From: Chara braunii
Taxonomy: Eukaryota > Streptophyta > Charophyceae > Charales > Characeae
DNA length: 32,793 nucleotides
Direction of reading: 5' to 3'
Assembly: GCA_003427395.1 (NCBI GenBank)
Contig: BFEA01000022.1
Coordinates: forward strand, 3,942,641 to 3,975,433
Below the pieces are notes generated by a model, which had not been told where the DNA came from, searched no databases, and was given only the letters and a program-made list of their open reading frames with translations. The stretch's first letter is position 1. Each line of letters begins with the position of its first letter. The position numbers and the translations under genes were made by a program. Positions 27,010-32,793 of this stretch are shown here, piece by piece.

Positions 27010-28728
27010 TATGGACAGTGGCGATACTGAGTGCGATATGTGTCAATCACTGACTGATCGACAGTGGTAACCGAAACGGCAGCAAGATGGATGGGTTCCT
27101 GATTGCGGTCAAGACGACGGGACAAGACATCGGCGACACGGTTCGTTTCACCTTTGATAGGCTGAGTGGTGAAACTGAACTCGGATAAATCGCACCACCA
27201 GCGTGTCTGTCGAGGGGAAAGCTTGGGCTTCGTGAGGAAAGCCTGGACAACAGAGTTGTCCGTGTGCACCGTGAAGGGCGCCCCGTGCAAGTAATGATGC
27301 CAGTGCTGGGTAGCATAAACTACAGCGAGAACCTCACGTTCATCGACAGTGTAGTTTATCTCGGCGGGCAGTAGCTGACGGGAGTAGAAGGCGATCGAGC
27401 AATCCCCAGCACGAGCCTCGACAGTCTCATCCTCCGCGATGGTCGAAGAGTAAGAAATGGGAGGACTGTCAACGGCGGGTAGTGGTGGAAGGCTAAGCGT
27501 CAGTCGAGAAGCAGTGCCAACAGGAAAGGGTGGGGAAGGAGGGACATGGGGATAAAAGGTGAATCAGGAGGAGAGAGAATCACCTGAGAAAGTACAACTC
27601 CTATTGCAAAATCAGACGCATCAGTGATGACGATTAAGGGACGATCAAAATCTGGAAGGCGAAAAACCGCCGCATAAGTCACCGCCTTCTTGAAGGCGAG
27701 AAAAACATCCTTGCAGAGGGGTGTCCAAAACCATGGCGGGTTCTTCCGGAGGAGAGTGGAGGTAACGACGTAGGAATACCTAGCGTATCCCTGGATGAAA
27801 TTACTATAGTAACTAGTGAGGCCTAGAAAATTGCGAAGCTGCTTGATGGATGTGGGACAGGTCACTCTGCAATATCAGTGAACTTCACGTCGTCCATGTG
27901 GAGACCCTGGTTAGACACATGGTGTCCTAAGAAGTTCACTTTACGCTGGGCAAAGCGGCACTTACTAAGCTTGGCATAGAAGTCGTGCTTGCGTATGCGT
28001 TGTAGGACATCGTGGAGGTGTCAGATATGGTCTTCTAGGGTACGACTGTAGACCAAGATGTTATCAAGGTATATGAGAACGTATTTTTCAAGGATGTCCT
28101 TGAAGATATCGTTTATCGTCGTCTGGAAGGTGGCAGGTGCGTTGGTGAGGCCGAATGGCATCATCGTGAACTCGTAGTGGCCGAAGCGCAACCGAAAGGC
28201 GGTCTTCGGTTGGTCCTCTGTGGCAACACGGATCTGGTGGTAACTGCTACGAAGATCGATCTTCATGAAGAACTGGTTGTCTGCCAAACGATCAAACAAC
28301 TCATCCGCGCGGGGCATGGGATAGTTGTTCTTAACAGTGTAACGTTTAAGACCGCGGTAGTCAATTCAGACGCGAAGAGTTTCGTCCGCTTTGCGAGCAA
28401 AGAGGACGGATGCACCCCAAGGGGAGTTACTAGGTTTAATCAAACCCAGTCGAAGGAGCTCCTCAAGCTGACGCTTGAGTTCTGTCGCCTCTAGCATCGA
28501 GAGTCGGTAGGGTGCCTGATGGTGGACACGATAGTCAGGCATGAGCTGGATAGAGTGCCCAACACTGTGCATCGGAGGGATCCTGTTGTATGAGAAATAC
28601 TGGGGAAAAACGTCGCGGTACTCTCGAATCAGATCGCGAACGGAAGACTCTAAGTCGGTTGTGAACCGCGTGAGTTCCTCGACGTCTGCATCGACACGAG
28701 ATGTATGGGTGGACCGTGGACTTGGCAA
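26916..28728 (-). pseudogene. RT and RNase H of element D, inactivated
   Basis: Pre-RT region (LIREYRDVFPQYFSYNRIPP), fingers (LLRLGLIKPSNSPWGASVLF), then a TGA at 28366 where relatives have Cys (LRV-stop-IDYR). The palm follows with FFMKIDLRSSYHQIRV and MPFGLTNAPATFQ. The catalytic YxDD box reads YLDN (near 28060), a loss of the second Asp. A TGA at 28021-28023 ends that frame, and homology continues to about 27870. After a frame change come the connection domain (LRNFLGLTSYYSNFIQGY), the RNase H start (VITDASDFAIG) and, in a third frame, its end (FTVHTDNSVVQAFLTKPKLS). Text to about 26930 (SGKTVPSDSL) still looks like pol. Confidence 0.88.
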
Positions 28729-28752
28729 TGGACGACGTAGGGACCTGGGATG

Positions 28753-29482
28753 TCAAGGGGGTATCCGCAGGCTAAGGGGTGGATGCAGAGATGGAGTCAC
28801 GGGGATGGACGGAGGGTCAGGAGGATCGGGCTCCAATGAGATGAGCTCAATCTCGGGACAAAATGGATCATAGCAAAGAAGATTCATGACGTTCACTGAG
28901 TAGAACATGACGTCCTCCTGTCGTATGAAGTGAGCGAATTGACACGGAGAAATGAAGGCGATGTCTGGGTGGGACCCAGAGGAACGAGGGTCCTTAGGAG
29001 GTAGGTCAGGACAGGTGTCGTCGGTGGCTCCAATGAAGGGGACTCGATGGGTCTGACCACACTTCGTTTTGAGAACGAGTGTTTTCGTCGCCCATTCGGC
29101 CTCTGTGCCACGGAACTGGCGAGACCAGGGAGTGCCAAGGATAAAGTTGTACCAAGTCTCCAACACGTCCAAGTATGCGGAGGAATGGCCGCGTTGAGGC
29201 ACCTGGGTACTATCCGGTGGCTGGAGGGTGAGGGAGAAATGAACATCAGGGACCATCTCATCGAAGAAGCGCTGTCTTGTTATCTCCGAGGGTAACGGAG
29301 ATAGGAGAGCGACACCCAGAGGTAGCCAGCCGAGCTTCCTTAACCACGCGAGGGTGAATGAAATGTCCATGCGAGTCGGTGTCCCATAAAGCGCGGTACA
29401 CCCTCATAGATGTCCCAAGGCAGATGGGAATAATGGGGAGGGTGCAATCAGGGTCAGAGAGCAGAGCGAGAAGACGACGCAA
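28753..29482 (-). pseudogene. Protease region of element D, active site altered
   Basis: YRALWDTDSHGHFIHPRVV corresponds to the retropepsin active-site block, but the DTG triad reads DTD (GGC to GAC). After a frame change near 29275 the text continues DEMVPDVHFSLTL and then WYNFILGTPW, the second conserved block. A long linker with Pro/Glu-rich text leads in the same frame to RT, with a stop at 28753. The protein would cleave the polyprotein; this copy cannot be expected to. Confidence 0.75.
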
Positions 29483-29491
29483 GACGTTTAC

Positions 29492-31859
29492 CTATCTTGT
29501 AAGTCGTTCTTGACGAGCCTGAAGAATGCTCAAATCCAGGAGAGAGGACACAACATCCTCGCGAGTCGCCAACTGAGCACTACGACGAGCTTTGCGAATG
29601 GCGCGACGCGTCGAAAGTCTCGGACGGGAAGAACTAGATGTGGCGGTCTGCTGTGGGGCAGACGGTACCTCGACAGACGACGGGGCAGAGGGAACAGGGT
29701 CTGTCGTGTCCTCAGGATCCTCTGGTGTGGTAGCCCAAGGGGCAAACTTCGACTCGCTGGTCGGGAAGCCGGCTACGTGCGAGGCCTCAGCGGTACACTG
29801 CATCGTGGCTAACTGGATGGGGCTGGCCGGGCGAGGCCGGGGGGGGACTAAGATTGGCACTGATGAGAAGTGTCAGCATAGTGTCGATCGAGGGCAGCAT
29901 GGTATGGACACCGTGAGGAGGTGTGTCCATCCTGGCGGCAGCGAAGGCAACCACGACGAGCCTCGAGGGCGGTGCGCTCCTCAAGGGATAGAGCTCCGCG
30001 AGGAGGGACGAAACCCTGCCGGAGGTCTATCCCAGCCTGTGCAACTCGACTGTGTGCACGACCCATCGCGAACATCACTATCTGCAAACGCTCGGCCACC
30101 GGGACTGTGTCGTCATCCAAGTGGTACTAAATGATACCCTGAAGCTCGATGTCCTCGAGGGCGTCCCCAAACGTAGGGTCAAGATCGGTTGAGGAGTCCT
30201 CGCCATACTCAAGGGAACTATAGCACCATGGGAATGACGCTCCTGGCCGAGCTGGTCGGCAAAAACGGCCGGCGAAAGAGGATCGACCGCGAGTAGTGCC
30301 GCATGACTGGGTGGCGGCGGCGGTGGATGGCGGAGAAGACGGGGCAACGAAAAAACGACTGCACATCCTTTGATACTGATGTGCAGCCTTGTTTGCCTGC
30401 TCCGCGGAAGAAAATGACCGCCTCCATAGCTCCTTGCAGTAGTCAGTCGGAAGACTGACAAGGAACCGGTCGGTGAGGGTGACCTCCGAGAGGAACGTCT
30501 CATCGCAAACAAGGTGGGCGTCCTCAAACACCCGGATGTGATGATCGAGGTTAGACGGTGCAGAGGAGCCAGACCATCGGGTCTGGGTGACGTGGCGTCA
30601 GTTGAGTCATGGCGAGCGCCAAAGCGGTCCTGGAGGAAGGCCGCAAAGTCTGCAAAAGTGGGGACCTCACCCACGCATAGGCGCTGGGTATAATAGTCCT
30701 CCCACGCAGTGGAAGGGTTGCCTCGCAATTTGCTTGCGAGCACATCGCACCACAACTCCTGACGGGTGGTCGTCAGCGAGAGTGTGTATGTTGCTATCCG
30801 CAACCAGCGAGAGACACGGGATGTGCCATCATACTCGGGAATGTCCGAGGTGCGCACAGGAGGATGTCCGTTGTGCTGATGGCAGGGGGGGAGAGACCGC
30901 AGCGCTTGCAGTGCGGCGGCGAAAGTCGGGGCCGCTGCAGGGGCTGAGATCGGGGAAGGCTATGGACCGTGGCCACTGGCAAATGGACTAGCGGATGTGG
31001 AGGCAATGGCCGCGAGTAGCTGTCCCGGAACGGCTAGGTAGCAGGGGAGAGGTTGAGGAGCAGGTAGAGGGAAACGAGCGGGCATCATGGAGGCCGAAGG
31101 GGTGATAGAAGAAGAAGAAGGGTGAGCAACCTGTGAAGGGTGAGGCTATCTGAGGGCAAGGATCTCCACCTGAGCCTGCGCAATTGAGGCCTGCAAAGCA
31201 ACCACTCCCTGGGTGCGCGGGGTCGGGGGTGGAGGAGGCGGAGGGGTTATCCCAGCGTGAGGGGGAATCCCAGACTGGGGAGAGCCCTGTTGTGGGAGGG
31301 AGGGGACGAAGGCGGGGAGGAGTGGGCGGAGCCGTCGTGCCGCAACCGATGAGGGAAGCTGGGAAGCAGCACCGGAATGTGTCGATGCAACTGTAGGGTT
31401 AGATGATGGTCTTTGGACCGCAGTACCTACGACAGCGATAGAGACGGCAGGGGCAGCAGGGGCCAGGAGGACTACCACAACAGACGGGGTGGTCTGAGCG
31501 GTAGTGGCACTCACCACTGCTGAGGGGGAGTGCTGGGCCTGAGCCACAGAGGAGGAAGAACCATCACGTCCGTGTCGTCGGAGTCATGGGGAACCGGTCG
31601 GTGAGCCAGTAGGGGATGGGGTGTGGGAGCGCTGAACGGAGCGATGAGGAAAATCCTTGAGGCGGTTGACATCAAGGGCGAGCGCGTTGAGTTGCATTTG
31701 CATGGGGGCAAGGAGGGCCGCAAAGACGGTCTCAAGATTCATAGAAGTTTGACTCTGGATCGCTGGCTGCACGGACCCCTGAGAGGTAGACGGCGCCGCA
31801 ACAATCTCCTCGGATGTACGCCCTTCCATGGTCGGAAGGGGAAGGGAGGTAGGTCTCAC
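29492..31859 (-). pseudogene. Gag of element D, stops and frameshifts
   Basis: One frame runs from at least 31859 to about 30560, with stops at 31584, 31146 and about 30963. It holds an N-terminal helix (LETVFAALLAPMQMQLNALA), a Pro/Ser/Ala-rich segment with PPPPPPP, and the start of a capsid-like domain (SDIPEYDGTSRVSRWLRIAT, LASKLRGNPSTAWEDYY). A frame change near 30560 leads to DRFLVSLPTDYCKELWR, and after a stop at 30127 comes the knuckle CLRCRQDGHTSSRC (CCHC) near 29900. A further change near 29850 leads to an acidic tail. It would form the particle and bind RNA. Confidence 0.8.
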
Positions 31860-32793
31860 GAGAGTGTATGGAGAAAAAGACCCACCGGTAAGAGGAAGTG
31901 GACCGCGGGAGCGAAGTGAGTGGGTGTGGGTTGGCTCGCCTCAGATTATGCGGGTTGCTTGTGAGACGAAAGTGCCAATCTGAGCAAAGGGAGAGCATCC
32001 GTTCGGTTTCATGGTGCCCGAAAGGGGGAACCGAAAAATGTGAGTGAGAAGGTAGGGAAACCCTAAACCCTAGATAAACCCTAAGTAAACGCTAACGAGA
32101 CTTAGGAGAGATTAGGGTTGAGTAGCGGTAACCTAATCAAGCGAAGAAAAAAAGAAAATGACTAACATAGAGGGGAGGGGGGGGAAAAAATAAATAAATA
32201 GTGAAATTTCGAGATTAAAAAAAAAAAAGTTGAGAAAAGAAAAAGTAATAAGTATTATTTATTTTTTTGGAATTCTTTCTACCCCAATGGGGTTAAAAAG
32301 GTGCAAAGAGGAAGGAGAGACTGAGAGAAGCACACTAAGTTTTATAATGTCACAAATTATAATTTTCAGAAAAATAAATAAATAAATAAATAAATAAGTA
32401 GATGAGGAGGTGAAGTGAAACTAAGTGTTGGATTTTTTCAAAAATTTCGGCAGCATTTGTTACCCCCAGGGGGTCCAAGTGTGCCGTAAAAAAGAAAGAC
32501 TAAGTAACATGAGAAGATTTTGTCAGCACTTCGCTACCCGCAAGGGGTCAAAATGTGCTGAAAAGTACTTAAGTATGAAAAAAAAACAGAAAATTTCGAC
32601 AGCACTTCGTTACCCCCACGGGGTTAAAATGTGTGTCGAAAGCAAGAATGACCAAGTCCTAATCAGATTTGAGGGTGCCGCAAAGAAATTGGAATTTTCA
32701 AAATAAATTAAAATTTATTAAAAAATAAATTAAAATAAATTAAAAAATGAGAAAGGAAGGTGGGGAATAAGATAATTCTTTTTTTTTTTTTTT
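31860..32793 (-). other. Leader of element D, non-coding
   Basis: Right of gag there is no gene. The stretch holds a short telomere-like block (AAACCCTAAACCCTAG, 32058-32073), AAATA/TTTATT runs, a hairpin repeat array and a terminal T run (32779-32793). I found no certain PBS or LTR end, so the leader probably continues beyond the window. Confidence 0.5.
32273..32642. repeat. Hairpin repeat array, four copies (three at about 75 bp)
   Basis: Units centred on TACCCC(C)nnnGGGGT occur at 32280, 32461, 32535 and 32611. The last three share the outer arms (C)AGCA(C/T)TT and AA(A/G)TGTG(C/T)..., so each folds as CAGCAC...ACCCC/GGGGT...GTGCTG with an internal loop. The arms differ between copies in a compensating way in places (GGCAGCA with TGTGCC, GTCAGCAC with GTGCTGA, CGACAGCAC with GTGTGTCG). 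Confidence 0.75.

Larger units (their letters stand above)
26916..32793 (-). mobile_element. Element D: decayed Ty3/gypsy retrotransposon
   Basis: On the minus strand from the right: structured leader, Pro/Ala-rich gag with CCHC knuckle, protease, RT and RNase H. Integrase and 3' LTR are missing, and the 5' LTR would lie beyond the window. At least five in-frame stops and five frame changes are visible. It belongs to a lineage different from A/B, judged by the gag and protease text. Confidence 0.85.

Noticed and set aside
32055-32085. Interstitial telomere repeat (AAACCCT units)
   Set aside because: Only about two consecutive units are present, too few to distinguish from chance in an A/C-rich leader.
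32448-32642. CRISPR-like array from the regular 75-bp hairpin repeats
   Set aside because: The units are divergent, few, lie in a eukaryotic retroelement leader, and there are no cas genes.
32425-32706. 93-codon plus-strand ORF
   Set aside because: It runs through the hairpin array in the leader of element D, antisense to it, with repeat-derived text only.

Overview
The window looks like gene-poor, repeat-rich nuclear DNA of a plant-lineage eukaryote, most likely a charophyte alga. The supporting signs are Ty3/gypsy retroelements with a chromodomain integrase, tRNA-iMet-type primer-binding sites (TGGTATCGGAGCCA and a relative), and a plant-type mitochondrial insert carrying rpl5 and atp1. 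From memory, the gag/pol proteins and the CCHC/coiled-coil/SAP-like protein resemble families abundant in Chara braunii; this could not be checked here. No intact host protein gene, rRNA or tRNA was recognised.

Layout. 1-2.7 kb: non-coding DNA with small hairpins and one unrecognised antisense ORF. 2.7-7.8 kb: element A, a minus-strand Ty3/gypsy element with a 1.49-kb 5' LTR, PBS, repeat-filled leader, broken gag, protease with a shortened flap region, and an RT cut off after its first residues. It abuts a poly(A)-tailed segment and a 21-bp LTR tip. 7.8-10.6 kb: element B, plus strand, the RNase H tail, integrase and chromodomain of the same lineage, followed by PPT and 3' LTR. 10.6-14.2 kb: non-coding DNA with a 203-bp tandem duplication and two families of short inverted-repeat elements (MITE-like), each present twice. 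14.27-15.55 kb: a minus-strand solo LTR with a GGGGG target duplication. 15.7-17.0 kb: a 1.3-kb purine-only compound satellite. 17.2-17.5 kb: nested fold-back DNA. About 17.7-22.0 kb: element C, plus strand, with an LTR end, PBS, long leader holding a MITE, and a decayed gag. 22.3-23.0 kb: a TIR-bounded GAAC-rich element and a short tandem array.

23.83-24.97 kb is a nuclear mitochondrial insertion (NUMT) in which a 5' piece of rpl5 and a 5' piece of atp1 are joined tail to tail; both frames are uninterrupted. It abuts a 1.9-kb ORF pair in one frame: a CCHC knuckle, coiled coil and SAP-like motif, one TGA, then a complete-looking GIY-YIG nuclease domain. This is best read as the 5' part of a Penelope-like element with the nuclease upstream of a missing RT. 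Its end runs into element D (about 26.92 kb to the window end), a minus-strand gypsy element whose protease (DTG to DTD) and RT (YLDD to YLDN) have lost key residues and which lacks integrase.

The window is a stack of dead or truncated mobile elements rather than a set of cooperating genes. The points most worth a second look are the GIY-YIG/CCHC/SAP ORF, the rpl5-atp1 chimera, the shared structured leaders next to the PBS, the hairpin array in the leader of element D, and the purine satellite.
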